From the NCBI GenBank assembly GCA_021234155.1, contig JAJEKV010000002.1, positions 32,543,645 to 32,607,644 of the forward strand: a stretch of 64,000 bases of DNA, written 5' to 3'. The first letter of the stretch is position 1; every line of letters begins with the position of its first letter. Shown piece by piece: positions 34,902 to 48,076 of the stretch. The stretch comes from Isoetes taiwanensis (taxonomy: Eukaryota > Streptophyta > Lycopodiopsida > Isoetales > Isoetaceae). The notes beneath the pieces are model-generated. The model was not told where the DNA came from. It worked only from the letters and a program-made list of their open reading frames with translations, and did no database searches. Both the position numbers and the translations under genes were made by a program.

Positions 34902-35495
34902 ATGGAATGTAATATTTCTCAATGGTTTTATTTATGGAACATTGTTCATCAGGTATTGACCCAAGCACTATTCAAGTGTCGACCAATACTTTGACTTCAA
35001 TAACTTAGGTATTCATTGAAGCACTTCAAAACCCCGTCAAAACTAAGCTTGTATATTAAAGAATTATCTACAACTTTTGCACGTCACAAGCATAAGCTAT
35101 GTTTTAAAACTTCTACACTCAAAAGCATATAAACTTTATTTGCAAACACCTTGTGGACAAGATTGCATCATGTAAAGATTTGTCAAGGTATGATGATTTC
35201 GTGACTTGATAGTTGGTCATGCAGGATAAATAGGATAATTATCCAAGTGGCCATGCAAATGGTTAACCGATATAGTTTGAGGCATAATCCATGCCTTGAT
35301 TTATTCTTTTGTTGTTTTGTTGTGGCGTGACGTTAAAATCTCTTCTTCTTCTTCTTCTTATTTTCTTTTGTTATTTAAAATATTAAGAATCTCTTCAATG
35401 TACCCTGTTCATTCCTACTATCAATGACAAGTTCATTCCTATCATCAATGATAATCGACATCTAGTTGATCTTCAGCCTTTCTTTGATTCTTGTG
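34902..35495 (+). repeat. Probable 5' LTR remnant of the second copia element
   Basis: This stretch ends just before a TGGTATCAGAGC primer site. It contains a (CTT)n run at 35,340-35,357 and TTGATTCTTGTGTA at its 3' end, as seen in copia U5 regions. No second LTR was found, so the left limit is unknown. Confidence 0.4.
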
Positions 35496-35498
35496 TAT

Positions 35499-35510
35499 GG
35501 TATCAGAGCC
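35499..35510 (+). other. Primer binding site for initiator tRNA-Met, second copia element
   Basis: TGGTATCAGAGC is the standard copia PBS and lies about 50 bp before the first Gag-like codons. Confidence 0.75.
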
Positions 35511-35549
35511 ATCTCTCTAAGTTAATTCTAGAGAATTCCATAAACAAAA

Positions 35550-37195
35550 GATGCCCAACACTAATACTCCAATTGTAGTTAATTTTGCTGAAGGCATGGA
35601 TCCGATCGAGGGCCTGAAGCACTCAGCATCGAAAGGTTCAATGGAAAAAAAAAAATCAAATGGGCATAATAAAAAGATTCAAGGGCATATGCCATCTTAG
35701 TGGGATGTATCCAGACATCCATTTTGACAAGAATTCAAATCTCTGATGGTGCGCATGAGTGTTGGACAAGCTGCTGCTACGAATGTGTGATGACAAGTCT
35801 ATGGTAGCACGAGTGCTCCTAAAAGCTCCAACTCTAAAATTTGAAGTCGGAATGGGATAATTGCCTGGTTTTGTTATCTAGTCTTCCATCTTCTTATGAA
35901 CATCTCATCTTTGTCATTTCAAATCAAGCTGCTTCACTAACTAAGGATGGTGTTACAAGCAAGCTCTTGCCGGAAGAAGCATACCAACTTGAAGTTGGAA
36001 TTGCCACTAGTGATGTGGCCCTATTCTCCGTTGCGGAAAAAGCCATGTCAAAGTTGATAGTTGGAAGCTCCAAGCAGAAGAGGCAAAGGTAAAGTTGCAG
36101 GCAGCTCATTGCACATAGATTGAACCTGCTTCCTTCAAAGGAGCCTTCATGACAACTATATCTTCTGCTAATCCTCACGTATGTTAGCTGGACTCCGCAG
36201 TCTCTAGTCATATGTCATGACAAGAAACACATTTTGTCTCCTGAGCAAACTTTCTCTAGCTCAAGTCATCACAGCCAACAATGATGGCCATATCACAACA
36301 AATCAGATTGGCAAGGTCAACATTGAATTGACTCCTTGACACTCACGCAGTATCTCCAACATTCTCTTTGTTCCAGGTTTGAGTCATAACTTGTTATGTA
36401 TTGCTCAATTAACAAATTTAAGTCTTGCAGTACATTTTCAGTAGACAAGCTCATGTCCTAGATGCTACCTTTTAGCAAATCTTGGCAAACAGAATTCAAT
36501 AAGTGGATCCTTATCGCCTGCACACCATGGCTGCAAAAATAGCTCTTCATACTAGTAGCAATGATATTGATCCGCTTTAGCATCGTAGGCTGGGGCATGC
36601 TAGTTACCTCTAAAGCCAGCGCTACAAGTCTTCACCATATTTTTACCTCTAAAGCCAGCACATGTTTTTCAAAATCAGTCAATATTTCTGATCATTTTGC
36701 CTCTCGTGTCTTGGGTAAAGCCCAACGATCTCCCTTCTCTATCTCTAAAGATTGAGCCTCTATGCCAAGACAACATATCCATTCTGATATCTTGGGCCCT
36801 CATCCAGAATCCCTTAGAGGTTCCACTTAACAATAACTGATGATTACTCATGCTTTGTTGCTGTCTATCAAGCAAAAATTTGAAACCTTCTAGACTTTTC
36901 AAACATTCTTCCATCTTATTCAAACTCAGCTTGGTCGCCCAATCCAGTGCCTAATGACAGACAATGGTGGCGAATACACATTTAGGCAGTTTGTTTCCTT
37001 CTGCAATGATCATGGCATCATCTATGACACCACAATTGATGGCACTCCTCCGCAAAATGGCCTTGTCGAGCCTACTGTATGCGCATTGATTCAAGTATTC
37101 TTCTTGTGTTTTGGGTTGAAGCTACCCATACTATTGCTCATACTTGAAATCACCTTGTTGCTCAGCATGCATCTAAAACCCCTTACGATTTAGGG
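35550..37195 (+). pseudogene. Truncated Ty1/copia relic (Gag, protease, integrase)
   Basis: Pieces on the plus strand follow copia order. Gag: KSEWDNCLVLLSSLPSSYEH at 35,843-35,900, the UBN2-type LLxSLPxSY motif. Protease: LDSAVSSHM near 36,190, where the DSGA box is altered to DSAV. Pre-integrase: HRRLGHAS near 36,585, with a stop replacing the preceding Trp. Integrase: TDNGGEYTFRQF near 36,957 and GTPPQNGLVE near 37,045. The element breaks off after the integrase core; RT and RNase H are absent. Many frameshifts show it is old. Confidence 0.85.
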
Positions 37196-37199
37196 TAGA

Positions 37200-38288
37200 A
37201 GCATGATAGGCTGATAAAAATAGGTCATATTAATACAATACATTTAACTAGAATGTATATATGATCAATATTGATGGTAATAATTATTCCCAATAAACTT
37301 TCAATTTTTTTTTGGACGTTTATGACCGAAATCATTGGAAAATTGCTTCAAAATTTTCTCCAAAAGTTTTCTTCAATTTCTTGATCCATCGCCTTTACCG
37401 TTCCTTCATCCATGTGCTGAGCTTTTCGATTTGGCAAGAGGTTGAAGCTCATTGGCTATTTCTGCTTAAGGTAAACAAACTTCTTTTTGGTGAATTACTT
37501 CTGATTTGGTGCCAATCTGTTGGTTTACAGTGCTCCTCGGCACAATGTCTCTTGTATGTGGCCAAATGCCTTCCTCTCCATGGGTCCTTTTTTATTCTTC
37601 CTAGTATATTCGTGACAAAAGCACGCAAATTGTATATAAAATCAATGATGTATGATAAGCTTGATGGGATCTTCGCAAACATTGCCTTACATTAGAATGA
37701 GTTGAGTTACTGTTTGCCATTCCAGGCAGTTGCCGTGATAGTCTTCTAACGAAATCATGTGAAAGCTTCTTCTCATATTTATATCCATCTAAAGATAAGA
37801 CCTTTTTTTGGCAGAAGGGTTGAATTCGGCTGTTAATGGCCAAATCGGCTTTTTGAGATAAGTATCAGCAGATAGGTGTTGATATTCTGCTTCAAACAGG
37901 CCAGAGTTTTTGATTTTAAGTTTAACATTTTGATTCTCTCCTTTTGCTTGACTCTTTCATTCTAATTCTTTTGGCAAAGCAGAGCAGAAGCTCTTGTCTA
38001 TGGCAAAGCAACTTCAATGCTTCATCTTGTAGATATACTTTTGCTTGGCCTTGTTTGCAACAAAAAGATAGATCGCTTTCTACAAATCTGGCTAATCGGA
38101 GCTATATCCAACCATTTTGTGGCCATATTCAAACATTTTAATGTCATATGTTGTAATTACATGTTCTTTTCTGGTGGAAAGATGTGCACTATTTTTGTCC
38201 AGGACCTATTTAAAGCAGTGTTTTATGCAGTGTTTCCAATCATTAATGGAGTAAGTTTTCTTCTAACTATTATGTTATCAAATGCGCG
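37200..38288. other. No gene recognised
   Basis: Overlapping frames at 37,312-37,695 and 38,017-38,313 encode hydrophobic residues but show no motif I can name. Repeat or decayed coding DNA is possible. Confidence 0.35.
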
Positions 38289-38828
38289 AATTTCAAATGG
38301 AATAAAGCAATAGTTTTTAGAGTAATTCAGTCATTTCCTCTTGCTATGTATATAGACTATCCAGATTGATTGCATGAATTTCAAAGGGAAGGAAGCAATA
38401 GTTTTTAAAGCCATTCACACATTTTCTTTTGCTGTGAACTTTTGTTTGTTCATTATGTGTGTTTTTATGTATGCTATATGTATAGAAAATGCTAGAGAAA
38501 AGCTATAATAACAAGATTTGAAGGTCGTGGCAAAAAGAATGACATGGCATGGGCACAAAGCCATTCAGCCATTTCCTTTTGCTATGTACATAGATTATCC
38601 AGATTGAATTTCATGAATTTCAGAGGGAAAGAAGCAATAGTTTTTAAAGCCATTCACCCATTTCCTTTTTGATATATATAGTACTTTGATATGTACTTTT
38701 GTTTGTTTTGTTAGTTAATTAATGTGTTATCATGTATGTTACGTGTACAGAAAATGCTAGAGAATGAGCCGTAATGATAGGGTTGAAGGTCATGGCAAAA
38801 AAAGATGACATGGCATGGGCACAAAGCC
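38289..38828. repeat. Tandem duplication of about 240-265 bp plus a partial copy
   Basis: Copy 1 is 38,325-38,562 and copy 2 is 38,563-38,828. Both begin ATTCAG-CATTTCC and end GGCATGGGCACAAAGCC. A fragment of a third copy (GCAATAGTTTTTAGAG and flanks) precedes them at 38,289-38,334. No coding function is seen. Confidence 0.85.
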
Positions 38829-39701
38829 ATAATCATGGGTAATCTTACGTACTTAATTTCCTTTAATAATGAATAAAAAATCTCACTCCTTCGAAAAAGG
38901 AAAAAAAAAAAGCAAAGCAACCAAAACATTCTCTCTATAAAAATGGACTTCTATTTTTGTCGGTTCATGTGGCATGCTAATGTTCTCGTTTGTTGGTTGG
39001 CTTTTAATGCTGGATTTTAATTATACTAATGTTCTTGTTTATGGCTGGATTCTGATGTTAAATTTCAATTATCTTGTTTGCGGTTTCATTATGTTTGGAT
39101 TTTAATACTGGATTTCAATTATATTGGGGCCATAATGGAAATTCATTGGCATTTTTGAGGTTTGATTCCTGAGGGGCATTATACCGTTGTGTGATAATTG
39201 GATGTGATTCAATTTAGTTTTTTGGACAATCCATTATCATTTTTGTACAAATATATTATTGGCATTTTTGCCATATGTTTTTTTTCAATAGTATGTATAT
39301 ATTTGGTTTCCATATTAATATCATATTCTTATCAATTTCTAGATTAATCTATGGTGTACTTTCTCAATTTGGTTAGGGGTTCTGGAATCTATATTTATGG
39401 ATATCCATATCACTTTATTATTGTTATTGTTTTCTATTGAGAATTTGGGATCCTTAGATTATCAAAGATTCTATGGAATCTTCCTCAGCCAAGGTCAACA
39501 CATTTTCATCTTTGAAAACTCTTGCACAACAGCATTCTTTGAGCTATTTTATAGAAATTTGTTGGCACTGTGCAGAATGACATATATCACGGCGCAGCCT
39601 CTCAGACTGAACAATTGAAGGAAGAAACCTAAAATGCATATGTTATTGAATTTGCAAAAAAACATGAATGGATTTGCAACTTAAGCAAAACCCAGATTCA
39701 A

Positions 39702-40237
39702 GAATAAAATAGAATAGAATAGCATAGTTTTTTAACATCCATGGAACCTATACAATGCTAGAGCCATTACTACTAGGATTAAAAAACCCCTGCCTCTAAA
39801 GTTTTTCAAGGAAAACACCTTTGCAGTAATGATGATACTAGACAAGGAAGAGGAAAATATAAGTAGGCGATGATGACTACTGAGGGCTCAATAATTGAAG
39901 ACGCTCATCTAGAACCTCAAGTATGTATAATGCCAAGTCATGCACAGATGGGGCTCTGAGAAGTTGTGGAACCGTAGAATGGAATGCTAAAGTCAAATAA
40001 CAATTCCCGACCATCTCAAAAGCAGGAGTTCTTAGTATGTATTTCAACTTCAATAACATGCAACTGGCAACATGCACAGAATCTCACTTCTCGTGGCAAT
40101 TGTGGCCGCTCCCATCTACATGTCTCAATTAGTAGCTTGTAGGACCCTGTGCGGATTGATGCAATAGCCACAAGTTTTTTCTTGGACAAGGAAGCAAGCA
40201 AATAAGCTTGTGGCCCATGTGTGGGATTTATATGCAT
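39702..40237 (-). pseudogene. LINE C-terminal relic with (ATTCT)n tail
   Basis: The minus strand encodes RTGSYKLLIETCRWERPQLP followed by REVRFCACC and EIHTKNSC. This resembles the CCHC end of non-LTR retrotransposon ORF2 proteins (pattern RTGSHxLxVETGRW...PREERxCxxC...EDExHxxxxC). A further frame, VPQLLRAPSVHDLALYILEV at 39,900-39,960, fits the last helices. About 130 bp later a decayed GGTTCCATGGATGTTAAAAA phrase and pentamer tail close the element at 39,702-39,749. Confidence 0.65.
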
Positions 40238-40239
40238 GA

Positions 40240-41900
40240 TGATGATCAGTTTTTACTTAGGCTAAGGTAACTGCATCCCACACATTTTGAGAAAAATGAC
40301 CATCGAGATATTGTTGCAAAAGCTCAAGATCAGAACTAGCAAGCATCATTCAGTGTTCTAGTTGCACAGACCAGCTGGCAAACCATGCATTACAATTCTC
40401 TTTCCAACATCGTTTCAAACGCTGGAAAATTCAGCTATGGCACGCGCAAGAAGAGGGTACCTACCATCATCCATGTGATGCACCTTGCTGATATAGTGGA
40501 GACGGCAAGAATGAAGTTGGCATCCACACAACCTTGAATTTCCCCTAACCAGAAAATGCCGAAATTATCACATTCAAATGATCTGGAGAGAAAATTTTCG
40601 TATACATGTATAGAAGTTCTGCGACCACGTTCCTAAGGAAAAACAGTTGGGTAGCCGCGATCATCAATAGGAGCCGAGAATAGGAAATAGTTTTTTATGC
40701 CTTGTATTTCTTAAATTAACCATTTCATATATTAAATAAATATGTGGTGCCAAGACCATTGAATGGTTGAAAATACACACTTAATACATGGTAATGTATT
40801 CGCTATAAATACAATGTAGAAATTGCATAACACATCCGTGGCATACAGAGAACATCTGATTCACAGCCAAACATCCTAATCAAAGAGAAAAATCCAAACA
40901 AAAAATCCGATGCAAGCAAAGAATTCAAAGAAGCAAGAATTCGAAGCTAAGTCCAAGCAACAAGAAATTCGAAACAAACACAAATCCAGACAGGTCGGAG
41001 CAAAAAGAATGGACCAAAAATACAAAAGAAACAGAATGGTGGCAGTCGTGGGCCTCTGAAAATCCCATCTCAACGACAGCGGCTGATCCGGCGGCATCGG
41101 CATCTGAGAGCAAGAAAAAAAGTAGTAGTCCAGATGCAATTAAACTTGCAAAGAAAAACCATGTAAAATTAACCACCACAATATATTAAACCTTTCCCAA
41201 TCCTTAAAAAAAAACCATAAAATGATCTTTTGGGAACCTTATAGAAAGAGCATACAATCTTATCCACGTCCTAAAAATTCTCCAAATTTTACTCCACATC
41301 TTCTTGTTCTTGAACAATTGAAATACAATCATCCAAAAAACTCCAAAATGCAAACAAGGCCATTGAACAAAACAAGCTGCTCAATGTGCCTCAAATATAC
41401 AATTTGTTATAAAATACTATACTCAATTCTTAGTTCCAACCATTCCGAATATCGTCGCCCAATATGCAACTAATTGTGCAAACTTTATAGGTCCTTCAGA
41501 TCTCTTCACGTATTTCAAAATTCCAAAATCCCTGAGCTGTTAGAAGCTAAATCTCCCCCAATAGTCTGATGCACATGGGTCTATTCACCGTATACATGAA
41601 AAAACTCAAATTAGAAAGAACCCGCCCCACCAGGGCAGAGACCAAATGCACACAAGATATTTGAGTTGCAGGGGGGGATTTGGATCTGCAATGCTACCCA
41701 TGTGCGACATTCCAGGATACAGCATAAATATGTATATCATATTGTCACATAATAGTACATGTCGACTATGGCAACATATACACGCCAATCGTAAAGGATT
41801 GCACCATGGGCACAACCATTAGAACCCATTATATTGCACATGTTATGCAACACGTGAGTATAATTTAGATTGCCATGTGGCAACACCCCATATGAGCCAT
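40240..41900. other. No gene recognised
   Basis: Short frames only. The hydrophobic frames at 40,876-41,179 (minus) are Phe/Leu-rich low-complexity translations and are not supported as genes. Confidence 0.4.
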
Positions 41901-41913
41901 ATAGCCCATTAGA

Positions 41914-41985
41914 CCCTAACCCTAACCCTAACCCTAACCCTAACCCTAACCCTAACCCTAACCCTAACCCTAACCCTAACCCTAA
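41914..41985. repeat. Interstitial telomere-type array, 12 x CCCTAA
   Basis: Twelve perfect copies of CCCTAA (TTAGGG on the other strand). This is the six-base vertebrate-type repeat, not the seven-base TTTAGGG usual in plants. There is no degeneracy in the array. A direct repeat flanks it: ATAGCCCATTAGACC at 41,901-41,915 and 41,985-41,999, overlapping the array ends by one or two bases. Confidence 0.97.
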
Positions 41986-41999
41986 TAGCCCATTAGACC

Positions 42000-44400
42000 T
42001 TTTTGAATTCCATCTTAGAAGCATGCATTTGGACATGTGTCAGTCCCCACCAGCAACCGCCAAGCTCGAATCTCGAGATGCCTTCTCCGTTCAAAGCTCG
42101 ATTCGACTGTAGCATGAATACTTTCTAGGGCATAGGAGCCAAGGATCTAGTAAGTGCTGATGGCGACCCTCAATGCACTTCTCAGCCAGATTTGTGTCTG
42201 GTCTTATCTCTAGATGACCTCTAGAGCACAAGAACCCTAACATGTATCACAAATTGACAAAGGAACCCTAATCATGTTTGATTAGATTAGTTAGATTAGA
42301 TTTGTATTTTTGTTATTTCGATTCATTGTGATGATGTATGATATCTTTGTTACGCACCTCCTGTGCTTGGGGAAGGGGGGTAGAGACCTAGAAGCCATGA
42401 ATAGTATGCTCCTCGTGATAGAAGTCATTAATTCCCATTAACATGCGGCCTTATTAATTCCCATTAATATCAACATGTCCAGATGGAGTTGAACCTTCAA
42501 TGTAGTCATCTAGTCTTGTTGCAGTGATGTCTTTCACTCTCCTATAGAGAGGATGGTGGACACCATGATTTAAATATCATATGCGAACGAATGGGTAATT
42601 AAACTCATGATCGATTGGTTCGAGGGCAAAGATATTCATAATATCTTTTACCTATATTGATATAATTTTAATTATACGTAGATGATAATATATTGTAAAT
42701 TGGACCTATAAAGTAAATAATGTTAACTGGATCGACCGTTAGATAGTTGTAAAATTTTGAAGTATATAAATTGTAATAGTGATATAATGTAACGTTATGA
42801 CTGTAACGCCAACCAAGACCATTATCAAGATTCTGTCTGTTGTTATTTTGGAGACATTGACCGTCAGTCTAACCCCCTTGAGTCTGAGCCCCACCATCAT
42901 TTATGATGCACTTTATATATTATGTTGATTTTACGTTGATGTTCATATTGTTAATGGATGGGCCACTCTTCGAGGTGGCATATTATTTTATGTTTATTGT
43001 TGCTAGTGCTAACATATATTTATGCTTCCACAGTATAAGATATCTCAGAGAAGGCATGGGACGAGTGACACCTCCGTGTCCTTCGCTCGGACATTGGGCC
43101 ATCACAGGTGGTTTGAGTCAGATGGAGGGGCTTTCCTTGGTGATAGTGTTGCCGAGAAGGGGGATTTCTCGTATTTATATGATGGATTATCATATAGGTT
43201 CATGGAGCATCACAATGGTATTATAGCCATAATTTTAGTAGACCGGATCATAGCACTGGCCATGGTCTATTTAGTTAGATTGAATAGCTAGTAGTAAGTG
43301 TTAAAGTAGAAAATCCTCCTAAGTCTCCATATAATATGCCCAAGTAGCTTATGTATGTGAAAGAGGGGTTAATTAGGAAGAGAAATGCAGGGGAGAAAGG
43401 AGAGAGAATGTTGAGGTTGGGATAGAAAAAAGTCACTTGCTCTTGAGGTCATAACTTTTTCTAGGAATCTCAGATTGAGGCGATTCTTGCACCATTGCAT
43501 AGATTACTAGATTACATTTGAATGACTAGAATCCCCCAAAAAGCCCTATTAGCATGTGGCCCAATCAAAAGATTTTTAGGTTTGTCTCAACTGTTGCATG
43601 CATGACGTTTTAGGTGTTTATTTTTGAACTTAAAAGGGTGCAAACATCCTATGCCCAACATATGGGCGTGTAAACTAACTAAAGTTCTAGATGTTTCTTT
43701 TTGGGTCATTTGCTTTTCTTGTGCTTCCTTGATTCTCTTCCAACTGCCATAGCCGTCGTACATCCGTCCATACCACCGCACAACTGCCATAGCCAGCCGC
43801 CACTGTCCCACACCATACAACCACCTTAGGTTGGGCCGCTTCACCTCTGCTCGCACTAACCTTGTGCTTCGCTTGTGTCCTCCTCTCCTAAGCCATGGCT
43901 TGCATTAGGCAGACTCAGAGTCTAACCACATGCACTATGCCACAACTCTTTGTTGAGTTAGACCTAAGATTAGCCGATGCGCCTGAGGCAATCAACCCCA
44001 TCCATGATCAACTATCCCACTGCTTCATGCTATAGTTTCAGGTATAGTACCCTTTTTTCCACTTGAGAGTACAACTCTTGCATAAATTAAATGCTCTAGG
44101 CACTAGTTACACCCTTGCTCGATAGCTAGATCAGGTCCAGACTCTTTGCAAGTACTATCCCCCTTTGTCAGAGACCATCAGTACTGCTGAGCTCATAAGG
44201 AGGGAAGCTCAATGAATAATGGATATAGCTACTATACAGATGCCCATGAGGCGGCAAAGAGTGAACTAAGGATAGAGCATTAAATACCTCTACCTGGGTC
44301 ACAGGGAGTGCGTCATGGAGGGGGAATGTTTCGACATACATCGGCCTACAAGATATTGACTACCAGACGTGAGAGAAATCGTCAGAGGGTCTAAACCAAT
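42000..44400. other. No gene recognised
   Basis: Plus-strand frames at 42,903-43,291 and a minus-strand frame at 43,587-43,856 carry no motif I recognise. Some phrases (for example around 42,830-42,900 and 44,150-44,280) have the feel of decayed retroelement sequence, without enough to assign. Confidence 0.35.
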
Positions 44401-44459
44401 TTGTCAAATATATATTTGACGACTAAAGTGACGAATGGTCTGAACGACAAACTAGTGTG

Positions 44460-44715
44460 TTGCTCTGACGAAAAATTTGACTAATAAGCTGATGATTACT
44501 TGTCTAATGAAAATACCTGGCGTTTATTTTGATGTGTAATTTGATTAATAGGATGAATACTAAACTGAGGTAAGCCTGATTGTGCCTTTCTGATGATTTT
44601 GCTGACAACAATTTGACTAACAGTTTGAATAGATTTTTGACTAATTATTTGATGCTTTTCCTGACTAATTTTCTTACTAAAGACGTGACTAATAAGTTGA
44701 CTAGTGATCTGTCTA
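44460..44715. repeat. Region enriched in TTGACTAAT-like words
   Basis: Variants of TTGACTAAT (TTGATTAAT, CTGACTAAT, GTGACTAAT, TTGACTAAC, TTGACTAGT) recur about every 20-40 bp. This suggests an old, heavily diverged short tandem array. Confidence 0.5.
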
Positions 44716-47700
44716 TTCCTCTATTTGTCATAACAATCATCATGCATGATATCTATTGTAGTTGCTATAGCATGGTTTCTTCAAGAGTCTAATGATGTAA
44801 ATGATGTATTAAGCATAAGAGTTCTCATTTATCCAACAACATATCTCTATAAATTGATTCCAAATGTTTTATAATTTGGAGAGATCATATTTATCATAGA
44901 CCCCCCCTCCCCCCTCCTGAAGGAAAAAAAGGAGTTGATAGTAAATTTTCCATTTGTTTAGATGTTATTTACTACAAATTATCTCTCCTATCAAACCACC
45001 GCATCTTTTCTAGATATTGATCTCTTTGTATTATGCATAATACTATGCATATTTTTAATGCAAATCCTACTATTAACAGATTTTTTCCAAGACTTTGCTC
45101 TTTACAACTTATATACTATGGGCAATATATATGCTCTTTTATCAGAGCTTGGAGCTACTCTTGGCATTCTAAAGGATCTATATATGCTGCTGTGAAAATT
45201 CCATTGGAATATTCTTAAGGGCACCGATCCTACTTGTTCATTTTGGATTGATTTTCCTTTGCCATTGGATTTCATAAGCAATGCTCTTCCAGTTTGCATC
45301 GGTGTTGAAGCATTTTGTTATTCTATAGATACCGGTGGAGACAGTTTATTGATTTAAAGGAGCTGGGATAATTTGGAGCAAGGAGCTACCCAATTCTTCC
45401 GAAATCGTGTATATAGGTCTGAACACACCCCATTTCATCAAAATGGCGCGGCAGGTCTCCATCATGATAAAGCATTATGACGGATTTATTTGTCATCAAG
45501 CCTAAAGAAGGAGAACGAGATATCTCGACAAAGATCGTGCATGTAGACATGATTAGGACGCCAAAAGGCAATATATAATTCAACAAAGCACATGTTAAGA
45601 AAAATAACAAGTTGCAATGAAGATTTTGGACATGTTGTTGTCCATGTAGAAATTAAATAAAGCATCAAAAAAGAAAAGACTTAGAGTTCCTTGAATTTGC
45701 CACAACAGCGATGGCACCACAAGGCGGATGAACGAAGCTAGTTTTAGAATGTTCTAGAATTCTAGAATGTAATGGAATCTACAGGAATGTAAGGAAATCT
45801 AAGAAAATACTGCCAGAAAATATATGAAGAACCTGCAATGTTATGTGTGCAAGGCAGAAATTCCAAAAGATTTGTATATGTAATTGGGATACTTTCAGAC
45901 TTTGCCCAAAATTGATAATGAAGATGAGGATCTTGACAATGCTACAGACCAAGCTTCGATAGACAATGATGACGAGGAAGTGGAATATGAGTTGTTTTAA
46001 AAGTTGTAGGTTAGGAAACATCCCCAAACTCGTTCAAGTACAAGCCCCAAAGGAGGTAAGTTCTATGTCATGCTCGTAGGGATATATTTGCTGGTCGAAT
46101 TCGTATTCTAGTATTGTTCATGCTATTCAAAAAGGGTGGGAGCTAATTCTGTCACCCTTTCCATTCAGGTGCAGCTAAGAAGAAAAAGAAAATTGATCTA
46201 TTTGCTAGCAAATCTAATGAGAAATGCACTCCCACAAGAAGATGCCACAAATTCAAAGGAGAATGATGAAGGCACATAATGTAACTTGCCTCAAACGTTA
46301 CAAGCCAAGAAACATCCCCAACCTCGTTCGGTCGCCTCCAAAATTCAAGCTGGTATGTTATCTGATTTGTTTTAAAATTAGCAAGTAGACTGAGTTAGGT
46401 GCACCACAGATGCACTTAAGAGATCAAAGACAATTAGAAGTCCCACAGGTATAGGTCCTTATGCCCTATTGAATTGGCAATCAATTTTTATTATTTCTAA
46501 CATATTCCATTGGCAGATCCAGCTATTAGCACTAGCCAAAGGGCAGAATCATAGAATACTAGCAAGACTGGAAGCCTATGGTTTCCTTCACAAAACCTGA
46601 ACCCTATGTTTGAAAACAATTTTGGATCCATCCGTGTTCCTCAGTGATAAGCTTGCCTAATACAATTCCTGCAATAGTGCAGCTCATTCACAACTCTCAT
46701 GTTCATGAAGTCAATGCTGGTGATGTAGTTGAAGCCCCTAAAGTTGCATCAGGTGAAGAAAAGATACAAGTCCAGTCCCCAAATTCTAATGCAGAAGGTG
46801 TAGATCAAGTTGGAGTTGAGCCATCTAACTTAAATGCAAACAATGACGGAGATGACATGCAGTCTCCTTTGAAACATGTAGAATTAGATGCCTGGGTTGA
46901 TCATCACTCAGAGGCGAATCAGATGACTCAAACATGACTTTAACACAGTTCATTAAGGCTGGAAAGACTTGATTATGCTTCATAGAGTTTTTTTGTGTAA
47001 TATTGAAAAGGTTTTCTATTATAATGTAATAGATTGTAATAGACTGGATATTACTGATTCTAATAGAACTTATAAACAAATTTGTACATTAGCAGTTCTA
47101 TATTAAATTCAGTATCACTTCACTAGTTCCAACAATTGAAGTCCAAATCAATCTCTGAGTTAGCAAATACTTGGACGAGATCAAATCTTAAATCAAGAAT
47201 AGAACATTGCCAAGCATCAAACTTGCATCAAATACTCTGCCTGCTAATATCTATTAGCAGAGGTGATGAACGATCATCACCACCATTAGCAACACTTAGA
47301 TGCCGACTTATCAAGCACCACTGCCTTGACTTTCTTACACCATTGTCATCCATAATATTTCACTATTATATTGTCAATCCCGCAAATCTGCATCTGAACC
47401 TGGCAAGCTATACTGACCATCTAGCAAAACTAAATGAACCATGCACTATCCTGCCACCCAATTAACGAAAATATGTCATGTATATTAAGTCCATCTCTAA
47501 GTATTCAGATCTAAGCATGTATGATAAGCATACCTTATTTAACACTTCAAAATAAATGGAGCCTCAAAATAAATAAGAACTCAATAATAACTCGAAACTT
47601 TTAGCATATCTCACTATTTAAGAATATCCATACCTTCACAATTTTTGCAGCAACAAGGTCTATGACAATTTCAACAATTAAGCATGCACATTATCTACAC

Positions 47701-47729
47701 ACTTGACGTCTTTTTTTGGATAGCTTTAC
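44716..47729. other. No gene recognised, possible decayed exons
   Basis: Near 45,905-46,000 the plus strand reads an acidic stretch (DNEDEDLDNATDQAS) and near 46,170-46,240 a basic one (AKKKKKIDLFASKSNEK). A 97-codon frame at 46,644-46,937 is Asn/Val/Glu-rich. These could be pieces of a nuclear-protein gene or chance frames; no family was recognised. Confidence 0.3.
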
Positions 47730-48019
47730 TATCCACTATTTTGTCTCTCCCTTTAATAACTTTTGCAAGGCATTCTTACCATGACATAAACTTGTTTTTT
47801 TCTTCCAGCTCACTATCTTCTTCCTAATTTTCTATAAAATATCTTGCTTTGTAAACTGGTTCTTTCTTTTTTTCTATCCACTATTTTGTCTCTCCCTTTA
47901 TTATCTTTTGCAAGGCATTCTTACCATGACATAAACTTGTTTTTTTCTTCCTGCTCACTATCTTCTTCCTAATTTTCTATAAAATAACTTGCTTTGTAAA
48001 CTGGTTCTTTTTTTTTTTA
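47730..48019. repeat. Tandem duplication of a 145-bp unit
   Basis: Copies at 47,730-47,874 and 47,875-48,019 begin TATCCACTATTTTGTC and end CTGGTTCTTT. They differ at only a handful of positions, so duplication is recent. Content is pyrimidine-rich and non-coding. Confidence 0.92.
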
Positions 48020-48076
48020 AATCCTGTCAGTAATACGCTTGCTGCTCTCTTTTTGTTTGGGTCCCATAGGCCAATG

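Noticed and set aside
40876-41179. Hydrophobic frames resembling a membrane protein
   Set aside because: Low-complexity Phe/Leu composition, overlapping in two frames, with no family motif or splice context.
41737-42112. Open frames with (LG)n or (NP)n repeats on both strands
   Set aside because: They are translations of the CCCTAA array and do not indicate a protein.
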